In this document: positions 15,040 through 21,008 of the stretch, one piece after another
How the letters are laid out: every line of letters begins with the position of its first letter
Position numbering within the stretch: position 1 is the first letter of the stretch
From: a virus
DNA: 43,451 bases
Strand: one strand, 5' to 3'
IMG/VR virus record: IMGVR_UViG_3300031651_000004
Coordinates: 1-43,451 of that record
Notes under the pieces: generated by a model
What the model was told of the DNA's origin: nothing
The model's database searches: none
Seen by the model: the letters and a program-made list of their open reading frames with translations, nothing else
Translations under genes and position numbers: made by a program

Positions 15040-15317
15040 CCCCGCAACAGCCACCGCACGTCGGCCTCGGCCTGAAGACCGCGCCAAGTGGTGAGAAGGT
15101 CTTCTGTCTTTCCGCAGAGCGCCTCCGACGTGGAGTAGTCGTTCGGCCCTTCTGGGTCTACCCCCTGGTCGGTAACAACGGACTCCAGCACGTCCACGAT
15201 GCGGGACCAGAGGGCCTCACTGTCCTTGTCGTCATCGTAACCCAGGGCAATCCGCGCCCAGGTTGGACGCTCCCGCAGGTCGGCTATCATGTCTGGGTAG
15301 GTCATGGCGTCAGTCAT
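15036..15317 (-). CDS. Unknown small acidic protein
   Basis: 93 residues from ATG 15317, with AGAGGAG upstream at a wide spacing. Helical and acidic (YPDMIADLRERPTWARIALG, DSEALWSRIVDVLESVVTDQG). The end LQAEADVRWLLRG is shared with the gene at 12079. Overlaps the HNH-like gene by ATGA. No family recognised. Confidence 0.6.
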   Translation of the reverse strand: MTDAMTYPDMIADLRERPTWARIALGYDDDKDSEALWSRIVDVLESVVTDQGVDPEGPNDYSTSEALCGKTEDLLTTWRGLQAEADVRWLLRG

Positions 15318-15324
15318 ATTCCAT

Positions 15325-15417
15325 CTACTCCTCTTGGTAGTCTTCAAGGGCTTGTACCCGCTTAAGTAATTTAACCACTAGTTCCGTGAGTTGTTCGTTG
15401 CTCAGTGTCGGTATCAT
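15325..15417 (-). CDS. 30-residue helical peptide
   Basis: ATG 15417 behind GGAGG, overlapping the upstream TGA (TGATG). The product IPTLSNEQLTELVVKLLKRV then QALEDYQEE is one amphipathic helix with leucine heptads, probably a dimerising peptide. A good leader and coupled start support translation, though the frame is very short. Confidence 0.55.
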   Translation of the reverse strand: MIPTLSNEQLTELVVKLLKRVQALEDYQEE

Positions 15418-15569
15418 CACTCGTCCTCCGTGTTGGGGGTCGGTTCCTTGGCCACATACTCTCGACAGGCTGGGTCGGCCCCCGCGCAGACCCGACAGTG
15501 GACAGCCGCATCGGGGTGGTTCCAGCACGCACAGCCTGCGCACGTCCGGGGTTCAGTCTGGTCAGCCAT
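15417..15569 (-). CDS. Cys-rich zinc-binding mini-protein
   Basis: 50 residues from ATG 15569. Six Cys in EPRTCAGCACW, VHCRVCAG and PACREY give a double-knuckle pattern. The start resembles the gene at 17389 at both protein (EPRTC) and DNA level (cacgtccggg then ttcag/ctcag). It overlaps the upstream gene by eight bases, and GGAGGACTGACC precedes the ATG. Confidence 0.65.
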   Translation of the reverse strand: MADQTEPRTCAGCACWNHPDAAVHCRVCAGADPACREYVAKEPTPNTEDE

Positions 15570-16059
15570 CGGTCAGTCCTCCGTGATACGGGATAGAAGT
15601 GTTCTCCGGTAATGGAATCCAACCAAGCAGCCACGGCCCATTGAGAGCCGTGTCAACGTAGTATCTGGTGTTCTCATCATCTTCCCAATCGTGGCCAACG
15701 GTGTCCGGTGCTCGCCTGACCTTGAGCACCTTCCCCTCGCGGGTCAGTCCAATGAACCACTCACTCGCACCATGACAGACCCACGTACCCTTTGTCGAAG
15801 TCCACATTGGGAGCCCCTTCGGAGCCGTGTCCATCGTCTGCCAGCCCTCACCATGCGGTACAGATACGTCCTCCCCAATGATGCGGAACAAAGCGGTTCC
15901 AAGACGTATAGGGAAACTCCACCCACCCCGTTCCACCACCTCCAGGGCTTCTACCAGTTCCAGTAGAGCCTCGGCGTCCTCCAGGGAGCACTCACACCAG
16001 AGGTCGCGATACTTGCTGTGCTCAGCCACATCATGGGCCAGCCTTGTCTTTACGCTCAC
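15562..16059 (-). CDS. DUF551-like phage protein
   Basis: 165 residues from GTG 16059 behind AGGAGG. The N-terminal half is helical (LAHDVAEHSKYRDLWCECSL, ALLELVEALEVVERG). GWQTMDTAPKGLPMW near 72 begins a small domain with VCHGASEWFIG and WEDDENTRYYVDTALNGPWLLGWIPLP. The W-x-x-M-D-T-A-P signature is that of DUF551-type proteins found in many phages, whose function is unknown. Confidence 0.65.
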   Translation of the reverse strand: MSVKTRLAHDVAEHSKYRDLWCECSLEDAEALLELVEALEVVERGGWSFPIRLGTALFRIIGEDVSVPHGEGWQTMDTAPKGLPMWTSTKGTWVCHGASEWFIGLTREGKVLKVRRAPDTVGHDWEDDENTRYYVDTALNGPWLLGWIPLPENTSIPYHGGLTDG

Positions 16060-16295
16060 GACTCACCTCCTGTCGGTTCGGGCTCACCGGCCAGTTTCCC
16101 GGCCAAGTCACGGACCTGCTTGGTCAACCGGTTGACCTTATAGCGCAACCGCTTCTCGCGCTTCTTGGACTGCTCCAGTTCCTCTGTGAGCCGTCGGTTC
16201 TCTTGGCGTAGACGCTCCACCAGCATTTCTGGCGGCAATACTGGCGACGAGTTCGGGCTGAACACGACACGCCCCACCATGTTTCCGGCGGCCAT
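16056..16295 (-). CDS. Basic coiled-coil protein
   Basis: 79 residues from ATG 16295; a GTG nine bases upstream overlaps the AGGAGG and is unlikely to be used. Residues 20-60 are a highly charged coiled coil (LVERLRQENRRLTEELEQSK, KREKRLRYKVNRLTKQVRDL). Overlaps the next gene by four bases. Probably a dimeric nucleic-acid- or protein-binding factor; no family recognised. Confidence 0.65.
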   Translation of the reverse strand: MAAGNMVGRVVFSPNSSPVLPPEMLVERLRQENRRLTEELEQSKKREKRLRYKVNRLTKQVRDLAGKLAGEPEPTGGES

Positions 16296-16296
16296 C

Positions 16297-16332
16297 CTAC
16301 TCACCTCCTGTCAAGTCACGGACCGCTTTCAT
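16297..16332 (-). pseudogene. 11-codon remnant of the neighbouring gene end
   Basis: ATG 16332, with GGAGGTGAAG upstream, encodes MKAVRDLTGGE and stops two bases before the coiled-coil gene. The core VRDLTGGE mirrors the end of that gene (VRDLAGKLAGEPEPTGGES) with the middle deleted, and caagtcacggacc occurs in both places. It looks like a collapsed duplicate that now serves as a leader with AGGAGG for the gene at 16056. Confidence 0.45.
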
Positions 16333-16333
16333 C

Positions 16334-16621
16334 TCACTTCACCTCCGGTTTGGGGGGCTCACTGGCCTCCGGGGGCCAAGGCTGGAAGAATCCTCTCGTC
16401 TCGCCATACGTTGTGATGACCTGTTGCCAGTAGCCCGTTTCCAGGTTGAGTTCGTACCGGCGGCCGTCCTTCGGGTCAACAGGGGCCAGGGCGACCCAGA
16501 AGTTGTTCAGCGTCACTCCTCCCATACCTTCCTTTGATGGGGAAGCGATTTCCACAACCGGAACCTGCCCGATGTAAAACGGCACCCTCTTGCACGCCTC
16601 AACCAGCGTAATCGCGCTCAT
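16334..16621 (-). CDS. Unknown small protein
   Basis: 95 residues from ATG 16621, overlapping the initiator gene's stop (TGATG). Sequence MSAITLVEACKRVPFYIGQV then a beta-rich part (LNNFWVALAPVDPKDGRRYELN, GYWQQVITTYGETRGFF) and a Pro tail. Position directly after the replication initiator suggests a replication or regulatory partner, but nothing in the sequence names it. Confidence 0.65.
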   Translation of the reverse strand: MSAITLVEACKRVPFYIGQVPVVEIASPSKEGMGGVTLNNFWVALAPVDPKDGRRYELNLETGYWQQVITTYGETRGFFQPWPPEASEPPKPEVK

Positions 16622-17385
16622 CACTCCGCTCCCTTCGGTAGCAGGTCCTTCAGGCTCACGGTTCCCCCCCTGGAAACCGGCGTAGGCTCCACCTCGTCCA
16701 TCCACTTCTGTATCAGGGGTGCGCCGTACTTCGCGCTGAACAGGTACGTCACGTCCCGGAAGTCGGTGGCCGCGATCCGCGCCAGCAACGCCTCTACTCC
16801 CATCACTCGGATAGCGTCCTCTATCGGCTTGACGTACTGCTTCCGCCAGACCTTGCCTTTCCTGTCCCAGCACTTCTCGTCAATGGCGGCACAGACGTCC
16901 CTGTATTCCTTCGACTGTGACTTATCCACACCCGGCGCAGCCGGATTAGTCATTGCTTCTCCTTCTTTCCCATTGTTTATAATTGGTTCGTCAGTGGTTC
17001 GTGAGTGGTTCGTCAGTGGTCCGTCAGTGGTGTCGTCGGTGGTTCGCCTCCCCTGGTATCTCTCGTAGTTGCATAGGGTTATCATGGTCGCCTCGTGGGT
17101 CGATTTCGTGTCGATTCTCTGCCACTTGTTTAATAGCGACTGAAAGCGTCGGACTTTAGAGCGTCCCCAGCACCACCGTTCGGACAACTTACGTTCACTG
17201 GTCAGCACCTGGCCCCGGCGTACCGTGACGGGGTTCCCTTCCAGGAGCCTTACGTGGTCCGAATGGGCGGCCATCTGAAGCAGGTCCATCCATGCCTCCC
17301 AACGGCTGAAGACGCGACGCTCCTCCCAAAGCGGATCGGCTCCGTCAAACTGCTTTCGGCTCACGAGGAAGAAGCCGTGCGTCAT
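16621..17385 (-). CDS. Replication initiator (lambda O / DnaD-like winged helix)
   Basis: 254 residues, ATG 17385 behind AGGAG. The first 112 residues have the order typical of phage replication-initiation proteins: WMDLLQMAAHSD, then VTVRRGQVLTSERKLSERWCW, SKVRRFQSLLNKW and TMITLCNYERYQG, a winged-helix DNA-binding domain. A low-complexity Thr/Asp linker (residues 113-140) follows, and then a C-terminal helical domain (from about 156) that may bind the helicase or loader. The linker codons contain five to six 11-bp iterons and an adjacent AT-rich patch, with a DnaA box just beyond, as in lambda O where ori lies inside the gene. No phage helicase is visible, so host helicase recruitment is expected. 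Confidence 0.75.
   Translation of the reverse strand: MTHGFFLVSRKQFDGADPLWEERRVFSRWEAWMDLLQMAAHSDHVRLLEGNPVTVRRGQVLTSERKLSERWCWGRSKVRRFQSLLNKWQRIDTKSTHEATMITLCNYERYQGRRTTDDTTDGPLTNHSRTTDEPIINNGKEGEAMTNPAAPGVDKSQSKEYRDVCAAIDEKCWDRKGKVWRKQYVKPIEDAIRVMGVEALLARIAATDFRDVTYLFSAKYGAPLIQKWMDEVEPTPVSRGGTVSLKDLLPKGAE
16922..16930 (+). promoter_or_regulatory. DnaA box (TTATCCACA)
   Basis: A perfect TTATCCACA lies inside the initiator gene, about 50 bp from the iterons, with an A/T-rich patch (tgtttataatt, 16973-16983) between them. Proximity to iterons supports an origin role. Confidence 0.55.
16984..17046. repeat. Iteron array, probable replication origin
   Basis: Tandem 11-bp units on the plus strand: TGGTTCGTCAG (16984), TGGTTCGTGAG (16995), TGGTTCGTCAG (17006), TGGTCCGTCAG (17017), TGGTGTCGTCGG (17028, 12 bp) and a partial TGGTTCG (17040). 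An 11-bp period is about one helical turn, so a bound initiator would stack on one DNA face. The units are not in codon register, which argues for selection on DNA rather than on the encoded Thr/Asp-rich linker. Adjacent bases 16973-16983 are A/T only in part but clearly A+T-rich for this genome. Confidence 0.7.
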
Positions 17386-17388
17386 CCC

Positions 17389-17583
17389 CTACTCCTGCTC
17401 GTGGTCGGTAGTGGGGTTGTTGGGGGTGCGGAGAGTCCAGCACTCGCAGTCCGTTGCATCCTCACTCCCATCCCTGAAATCGTCAGAGCCGTAGGTATCA
17501 GCCCACATTGGGAGAAGCACCCCACAGCATCCCATCCATAGGTGGCGGCAGTTCCCGCACGTCCGGGGCTCAGGCTTGTCCAT
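17389..17583 (-). CDS. Cys-rich zinc-binding protein
   Basis: 64 residues from ATG 17583, behind GGGAGG. Cys pairs in PEPRTCGNCRH (C9, C12) and DCECW (near residue 46), plus MGCCGVLLP. Similar in its start to the genes at 15417 and 13322. It lies between the winged-helix gene and the initiator and overlaps the former by 14 bases. Small ribbons next to initiators can be DNA-binding partners, but that is inference. Confidence 0.65.
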   Translation of the reverse strand: MDKPEPRTCGNCRHLWMGCCGVLLPMWADTYGSDDFRDGSEDATDCECWTLRTPNNPTTDHEQE

Positions 17584-17860
17584 CGTGAGCCTCCCGTTTC
17601 GCCAGCCGGTACCAGGACCGACCGGACGTTCTGTCAAGTTCGTTCTCCACGGTCCAGCCAAGAGGACGCAGGTACTCCCGGAGGTCGCTGATCCGCGCCG
17701 TGACTTTCGTGGACGCCACCTCGACCAGTCGGGGAAGCGGTACCCACTGCGGATAGTGGCTGGACAGCATGTCGTAGACGCGGGCGCGTGAGCCGAAGCG
17801 GTTCCAGTGTCCGGGCTCAGGCGGCCTCTCGGTCAGCGTCATGGCAAGCTGGGTGGTCAC
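17570..17860 (-). CDS. Winged-helix DNA-binding protein
   Basis: 96 residues from GTG 17860, behind GGAGG and overlapping the previous stop (GTGA). Residues 28-85 read RVYDMLSSHYPQWVPLPRLVEVASTKVTARISDLREYLRPLGWTVEN, cut here by function: a first helix, a turn, a recognition helix (KVTARISDLREYL) and a wing (GRSWYRLAK). This is the typical small phage winged-helix regulator layout. It sits upstream of the initiator and may control replication or early transcription. Confidence 0.7.
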   Translation of the reverse strand: MTTQLAMTLTERPPEPGHWNRFGSRARVYDMLSSHYPQWVPLPRLVEVASTKVTARISDLREYLRPLGWTVENELDRTSGRSWYRLAKREAHDGQA

Positions 17861-18006
17861 CGGATCGCCTCCCTCACCTTCCTGGACTGCTCGGTGTCCA
17901 GCGTGCGGACCTCCAGGTGCCGGTCTGCTTCCTTGGCTATGACCATGAGGGAGCAGATGACCCAGCCAACTCCGAAGCCGAGATAGAAGACGACGACGTA
18001 CAGCAT
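17857..18006 (-). CDS. Single-helix membrane protein
   Basis: 49 residues from ATG 18006. One N-terminal membrane helix (LYVVVFYLGFGVGWVICSLM) and a charged cytoplasmic tail (KEADRHLEVRTLDTEQSRKV). The stop overlaps the next GTG. Stop/start coupling and a GGAGG-type upstream leader support translation. Function unknown. Confidence 0.65.
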   Translation of the reverse strand: MLYVVVFYLGFGVGWVICSLMVIAKEADRHLEVRTLDTEQSRKVREAIR

Positions 18007-18008
18007 GG

Positions 18009-18212
18009 TCAGCCCTCCTTGCGTTTGTCGTACTCTGCCCGGAGCGTTGCATAAGACACCGGGCTGGACAGTAGAGCGCGTATCTCAGGAGATAGTCCCC
18101 GTGTCCTGGCCAGCGACTCGCGCTTCTTCGGCCACTGCTTGGGATGCGCGGCCGCCAACTCTGCGTGCCAATCAATCGCCAGCCGGAGTACGTGAGTGTC
18201 CACGTCGCTCAC
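18009..18212 (-). CDS. Unknown small basic protein
   Basis: 67 residues from GTG 18212. Helical and basic (LRLAIDWHAELAAAHPKQWP, LSPEIRALLSSPVSYATLRA, EYDKRKEG). Its start overlaps the stop of a 10-codon leader frame at 18209. No family recognised. Confidence 0.6.
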   Translation of the reverse strand: MSDVDTHVLRLAIDWHAELAAAHPKQWPKKRESLARTRGLSPEIRALLSSPVSYATLRAEYDKRKEG

Positions 18213-18241
18213 GGGCTGACCTTCTCGGTTCCGGGGGTCAT
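18209..18241 (-). other. 10-codon coupling leader (MTPGTEKVSP)
   Basis: ATG 18241 overlaps the stop of the gene at 18238 and ends exactly on the GTG of the gene at 18009. Its first bases TGACCCCCGGAACCGAG also open the gene at 18238 (as GTGACCCCCGG), so a start segment has been copied. It probably hands ribosomes from one gene to the next. Confidence 0.45.
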
Positions 18242-18495
18242 CGTGACAACCTCCGCTTCTGTTCTGCCATCGCGTGAATCAGGCCCCGGCTTCGTTCGCG
18301 GACAAACTCAGCGCAATACTCGGGGTCGTTGACGAACTCGGAGCCGCCAGGGGTGCACCCTTCCAGCGCCTTCTTATAGCGCCAGAGCAGTTCGTTGACG
18401 AAGCGGGCGTCCTCAAGGTTGGGCCGACGGTACTCCTCGATGCTTTCCTTGATTCGCGCCAATCTGTCGGGGATAGACTCGGTTCCGGGGGTCAC
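18238..18495 (-). CDS. Unknown small helical protein
   Basis: 85 residues from GTG 18495, overlapping the previous stop (GTGA). Contains RLARIKESIEEYRRPNLEDARFVNELLWRYKKALEG; the E-D-A-R-F-V pattern occurs in many phage-encoded helical proteins of unknown role. Starts with the same TPGTE as the leader peptide downstream. Ends EQKRRLSR. Confidence 0.6.
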   Translation of the reverse strand: MTPGTESIPDRLARIKESIEEYRRPNLEDARFVNELLWRYKKALEGCTPGGSEFVNDPEYCAEFVRERSRGLIHAMAEQKRRLSR

Positions 18496-19160
18496 TTGGA
18501 CAACACCTTGATGAGCCGCTTCCCCTGCCAAACCTTTTCGGCAGCCCCAGCGGCAACCCAAGCGGCAGCCCCAGCGGCAGCCTCAGCGGCATCCCAAGCG
18601 GCAGCCCAAGCGGCAGCCCCAGCGGCATCCCCAGCGGCAGCCCCAGCGGCAGCCCCAGCGGCATCCCAAGCGGCAGCCCCAGCGGCATCCCCAGCGGCAG
18701 CCCCAGCGGCAGCCCCAGCGGCATCCCCAGCGGCATCCAACTCAGCGGGGGTAGCCTTGCCGTTGGCGTATCGTCGGGCGACAGCAATAGCCTTTCTGGG
18801 CCGTTTGTCGTCGGGGTACTTCTTCTCGAATAGCGGTAGTACATGAGCGGCACAGTCGCAGGCGAACAGCCGGAGATTGCGTTCCCCGGCGACTCCAACC
18901 ATGCGCACTAGTCTGGCCTTGCTTACCACTGTCTTGTTATCCCCATGTCGGATGATTTCAGCATCGGGAGCGACTTCAACCTCCCATAGGACGCCATGCT
19001 TATCTGGTATCCACCCTGCGATATCTTGTATTTCACAGATATGAAGGCCGTGGTAACATGGGACCAAGGGGGGCTCAACCTTCATCCACCCACGGGACCA
19101 AGTACCTGTGCCTCCATTTGCGGCCTTACGACCTTTGAGTAGCCACTTGTAGTAGGTCAT
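18492..19160 (-). CDS. DUF7666 / putative immunity-like protein with Ala repeat tail
   Basis: 222 residues from ATG 19160, behind GAAGAGG. Residues 1-100 (YKWLLKGRKAANGGTGTWS, PLVPCYHGLHICEIQDIAGW, LWEVEVAPDAEIIRHGDNKT, VVSKARLVRM) match the pattern of DUF7666-type proteins. Residues 105-145 (RNLRLFACDCAAHVLPLFE, PRKAIAVARRYANGKAT) are typical of the domain annotated as putative immunity protein. A 60-residue Ala/Gly/Asp/Trp repeat (AAGAAAGDAAGAAAWDAAG) precedes the basic C-terminus. Function unknown despite the family labels. Confidence 0.65.
   Translation of the reverse strand: MTYYKWLLKGRKAANGGTGTWSRGWMKVEPPLVPCYHGLHICEIQDIAGWIPDKHGVLWEVEVAPDAEIIRHGDNKTVVSKARLVRMVGVAGERNLRLFACDCAAHVLPLFEKKYPDDKRPRKAIAVARRYANGKATPAELDAAGDAAGAAAGAAAGDAAGAAAWDAAGAAAGAAAGDAAGAAAWAAAWDAAEAAAGAAAWVAAGAAEKVWQGKRLIKVLSK
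18541..18738. repeat. Imperfect tandem repeat coding Ala-rich tail
   Basis: About sixteen 12-bp units built from GCAGCCCCAGCG, GCATCCCAAGCG and similar. They encode AAGA, AAWD and AAGD steps in the protein at 18492. Copy number is likely to vary by slippage. The repeat is in codon register, so the peptide, not only the DNA, is maintained. Confidence 0.85.
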
Positions 19161-19375
19161 CCTCTTCCCACCCTTTCGGTGTAGCGGTCCCACTGGACCT
19201 GTATGTCTGCGATGATATCTTCGTATGCCTCTCTCCACGCACGAGCCGTTGGAGTCAGTTTGGGGCCGGTAGAGAGTTCATTCATCTTTTCCCGGTAGGC
19301 CCAGCCCAGCACCTTGAGCGCGGTCTTGCGGTCTGTCTCTGTGGGTGTGTAGTTCACCAGTTCTTTCGTTGTCAT
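19157..19375 (-). CDS. Unknown small helical protein
   Basis: 72 residues from ATG 19375, directly after GTGAGCC. Mostly helical (TETDRKTALKVLGWAYREKM, ARAWREAYEDIIADIQVQWD). Its start overlaps the stop of the 42-codon frame upstream (ATGA). No recognised family. Confidence 0.6.
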   Translation of the reverse strand: MTTKELVNYTPTETDRKTALKVLGWAYREKMNELSTGPKLTPTARAWREAYEDIIADIQVQWDRYTERVGRG

Positions 19376-19500
19376 GGCTCACTGGCTCCTGTCTGGAACC
19401 CGGAAAAGGAGAGGCCGCCGAATCCCGTTGCACCGGAGGGTTCCCCAGGACGGGGAGGACTCACGCGGGACCAGCGGCCTCTGTTGTTATCGAATATCAT
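19372..19500 (-). CDS. 42-codon leader frame, coding or RNA-regulatory
   Basis: ATG 19500 has an excellent GGAGG and the stop overlaps the next ATG (ATGA), so it can be translated. The product (IFDNNRGRWSRVSPPRPGEP, SGATGFGGLSFSGFQTGASE) is Pro/Gly/Ser-rich and recognises nothing. Its mRNA is unusually structured: the Shine-Dalgarno leader GCACCGGAGG (19515-19506) has a perfect 10-base complement inside the coding part (19439-19430). It directly follows a consensus-like promoter and may be a regulatory leader rather than a functional protein. Confidence 0.45.
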   Translation of the reverse strand: MIFDNNRGRWSRVSPPRPGEPSGATGFGGLSFSGFQTGASEP

Positions 19501-19515
19501 CGAATCCTCCGGTGC
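19410..19515 (-). ncRNA. Candidate structured leader RNA with sequestered SD
   Basis: On the leftward transcript, arms at 19482-19474 and 19418-19410 (AGAGGCCGC with GCGGCCTCT) form a 9-bp stem, followed by CCTTTTCC. Inside it TCCCG pairs with CGGGA (19470-19466 and 19427-19423), and CCCC with GGGG. The loop holds CCTCCGGTGC (19439-19430), perfectly complementary to the ribosome-binding leader GCACCGGAGG (19515-19506). The two pairings would form a pseudoknot or compete, a layout typical of cis-acting translation switches. The same CCTCCGGTGC could also pair with the identical leader of the gene at 21970. Confidence 0.4.
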
Positions 19516-19519
19516 TCTA

Positions 19520-19906
19520 TTATGAGCATACACCTTCCGCGTTCTGTGTGTCAAGTTCCTGTTGCCTGCCCCTGGTCCCGTATTGCTCCACGAGATCGGA
19601 GCACCAGCGCTGTACGGTTCTCCGGTGTCGGTCTGTTTCTTCCGCAACGCGGGTGAAGGTTCCGTAGCGCTTGTAGAGTTCACGGATGCGTTCGCGTTCC
19701 TCTTGTTTGACGTGACTGCGGCTCACCATCCAGTGATGCCCATCTATGTCGGGGTCCTCCGGTGGGTGAAACGCCTCCCACTCTTCCTCGGTAAACGTCT
19801 TCAGGAACCTTCGGACGTGAAGGGCGCAGAAGTAGCGTGTGCCATCGTCGAACGTCACGGGGTAGGTGGGTCCGCAGAAGGGGCAGCCTTTCTCCTGGCA
19901 CTTCAT
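19520..19906 (-). CDS. Zinc-finger plus HTH DNA-binding protein
   Basis: 128 residues from ATG 19906 (overlap ATGA with the upstream peptide gene). The head KCQEKGCPFCG with YFCALHVRRF gives C-x4-C-x2-C and C-x2-H zinc ligands. Residues 70-115 (QEERERIRELYKRYGTFTRV, AEETDRHRRTVQRWCSDLVE) form a helix-turn-helix with a recognition helix at DRHRRTVQRWC. Together they suggest a sequence-specific transcription regulator. The strong leftward promoter lies in its last codons, so it could regulate its own downstream genes. Confidence 0.65.
   Translation of the reverse strand: MKCQEKGCPFCGPTYPVTFDDGTRYFCALHVRRFLKTFTEEEWEAFHPPEDPDIDGHHWMVSRSHVKQEERERIRELYKRYGTFTRVAEETDRHRRTVQRWCSDLVEQYGTRGRQQELDTQNAEGVCS
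19525..19554 (-). promoter_or_regulatory. Leftward sigma-70-like promoter
   Basis: TTGACA (19554-19549), an 18-bp spacer and TATGCT (19530-19525), read leftward. The -35 is perfect and the -10 matches at four of six bases. It lies inside the 3' end of the upstream HTH gene. Transcription would start near 19518, just before the structured leader. Confidence 0.6.
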
Positions 19907-19998
19907 CGTGCGAACCAGTACAGGAAGTGAGCCCCGAAGTAGAGGACCACGAAGAGGAAGAACCACTTGATCGGGGTGGGGACCTTGTGAGCTCTCAT
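19903..19998 (-). CDS. 31-residue membrane peptide
   Basis: ATG 19998, coupled by ATGA to both the exonuclease upstream and the regulator downstream. A short basic head (RAHKVPTPIK) precedes one membrane helix (WFFLFVVLYFGAHFLYWF) and a final Arg. The double coupling supports translation. Function unknown. Confidence 0.6.
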   Translation of the reverse strand: MRAHKVPTPIKWFFLFVVLYFGAHFLYWFAR

Positions 19999-20816
19999 GA
20001 CGGACGCCTCACCGTGTAGATAGGCTTGGACTTGGAATCATAGGACACCTCCAGTTCTCCCCAGCAGGGACGCTTGACATCACAATACTGGCACCGTATG
20101 TCCTTGATCCGTTCCTTCTCCAGTGTGGCCCACTCGGGGCGTTCGGGGACCGACTCGGCTCCTACGTCTGCGATGGTCTGGTTGAAGATGGGGACGTAGT
20201 GTTCACGGTCGTGTTCTACGACGTATTCCCCGAAGTGTCCGGTTTCCTTGTTGAAGTAGAGGAACAGCCCCTTGGTCCAGGGTTGTCCGGTTTCCTGCTG
20301 GAGCGCGAGGCCATACATGACATTCTGCGAGATGTAGCCCCAAGTTTCGTCCGGGCCTTCTTTGGTGAACCTCTTAAACCCCCAGCCGTTCGTTGACTTG
20401 ACTTCCCCGACGTAGTCCACCCCATCCACGGTGATCGGCAGGTCGGCGTGTCCCTTGAGTCCTTTCCAGGTGATATCCTTCTGGATAAGGGACTCGTGGA
20501 TGGTGACGGCGGGGTCGTTGTAGGTAGCGGCGCGGACGAGGGCGACGAGGGCGGTTTCCGCGAAGTCACCGACGAGGAAGTTGAGGATGGCGCGGGCGGG
20601 GAGGGGTTCCCGCTCGGCACCGTGAACCTGAAGCCATACCTTCCTTGAACACTGACCAATGTTCGAGCCAGAGAGGGAAGGTTTACGTTGCTCACTGGAT
20701 AGTTGCCGGAAGATAGATTCCCCGGCCTGTTGGGTGGCGGCGGTAAGGACTTCCATCGGCAGGTGCCGCTCAGGGTCCTCCAGGTATGCGGTGAGCCGGT
20801 CAACGAGAATCCCCAT
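19995..20816 (-). CDS. Cas4-like PD-(D/E)xK exonuclease
   Basis: 273 residues; I choose ATG 20816 over a GTG one codon upstream because the ATG overlaps the previous TGA (TGATG). Catalytic signature: D125 in GHADLPI, E138-V-K140 in YVGEVKST and Q164 in YISQN. Four Cys (C56 in GQCSRKV, then C242, C245 and C251 in CQYCDVKRPC) have the arrangement of the Fe-S cluster of Cas4/RecB-type exonucleases. Phage Cas4-like enzymes process DNA ends in recombination or replication. No CRISPR array or other cas gene is present, so a CRISPR role is not supported. Confidence 0.8.
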   Translation of the reverse strand: MGILVDRLTAYLEDPERHLPMEVLTAATQQAGESIFRQLSSEQRKPSLSGSNIGQCSRKVWLQVHGAEREPLPARAILNFLVGDFAETALVALVRAATYNDPAVTIHESLIQKDITWKGLKGHADLPITVDGVDYVGEVKSTNGWGFKRFTKEGPDETWGYISQNVMYGLALQQETGQPWTKGLFLYFNKETGHFGEYVVEHDREHYVPIFNQTIADVGAESVPERPEWATLEKERIKDIRCQYCDVKRPCWGELEVSYDSKSKPIYTVRRPS

Positions 20817-21007
20817 CACATCTTCTCCAGTTCATCGGCGGCATCGCGGAGCATGGCACAGAAGTTCTTCCGGTTGTCGCCCGTGAGCCAGTGAACGTGA
20901 ATCGTGATGTCGGTATAGCCCCCCTGTTTGATGGAGAGCCAGCCGGAACCACCTACCGTCATCTCCACCGGCTCGTTGTCTAGGTGGACACTTGTTGATA
21001 TGAGCAT
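20816..21007 (-). CDS. Unknown small protein
   Basis: 63 residues from ATG 21007, with AAAGG upstream. Beta-rich first half (ISTSVHLDNEPVEMTVGGSG, WLSIKQGGYTDITIHVHWL) and an acidic helical end (NFCAMLRDAADELEKM). Overlaps the exonuclease start and could be a partner, but nothing identifies it. Confidence 0.6.
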   Translation of the reverse strand: MLISTSVHLDNEPVEMTVGGSGWLSIKQGGYTDITIHVHWLTGDNRKNFCAMLRDAADELEKM

Positions 21008-21008
21008 A

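Noticed and set aside
18541-18738. Repeats resembling a CRISPR array
   Set aside because: The units are 12 bp, contiguous, without spacers, and encode an Ala-rich protein tail in frame.
19995-20816. Cas4-like gene as evidence of a CRISPR system
   Set aside because: No direct-repeat array, other cas genes or adaptation module are present; Cas4-like nucleases are common in phages without CRISPR.
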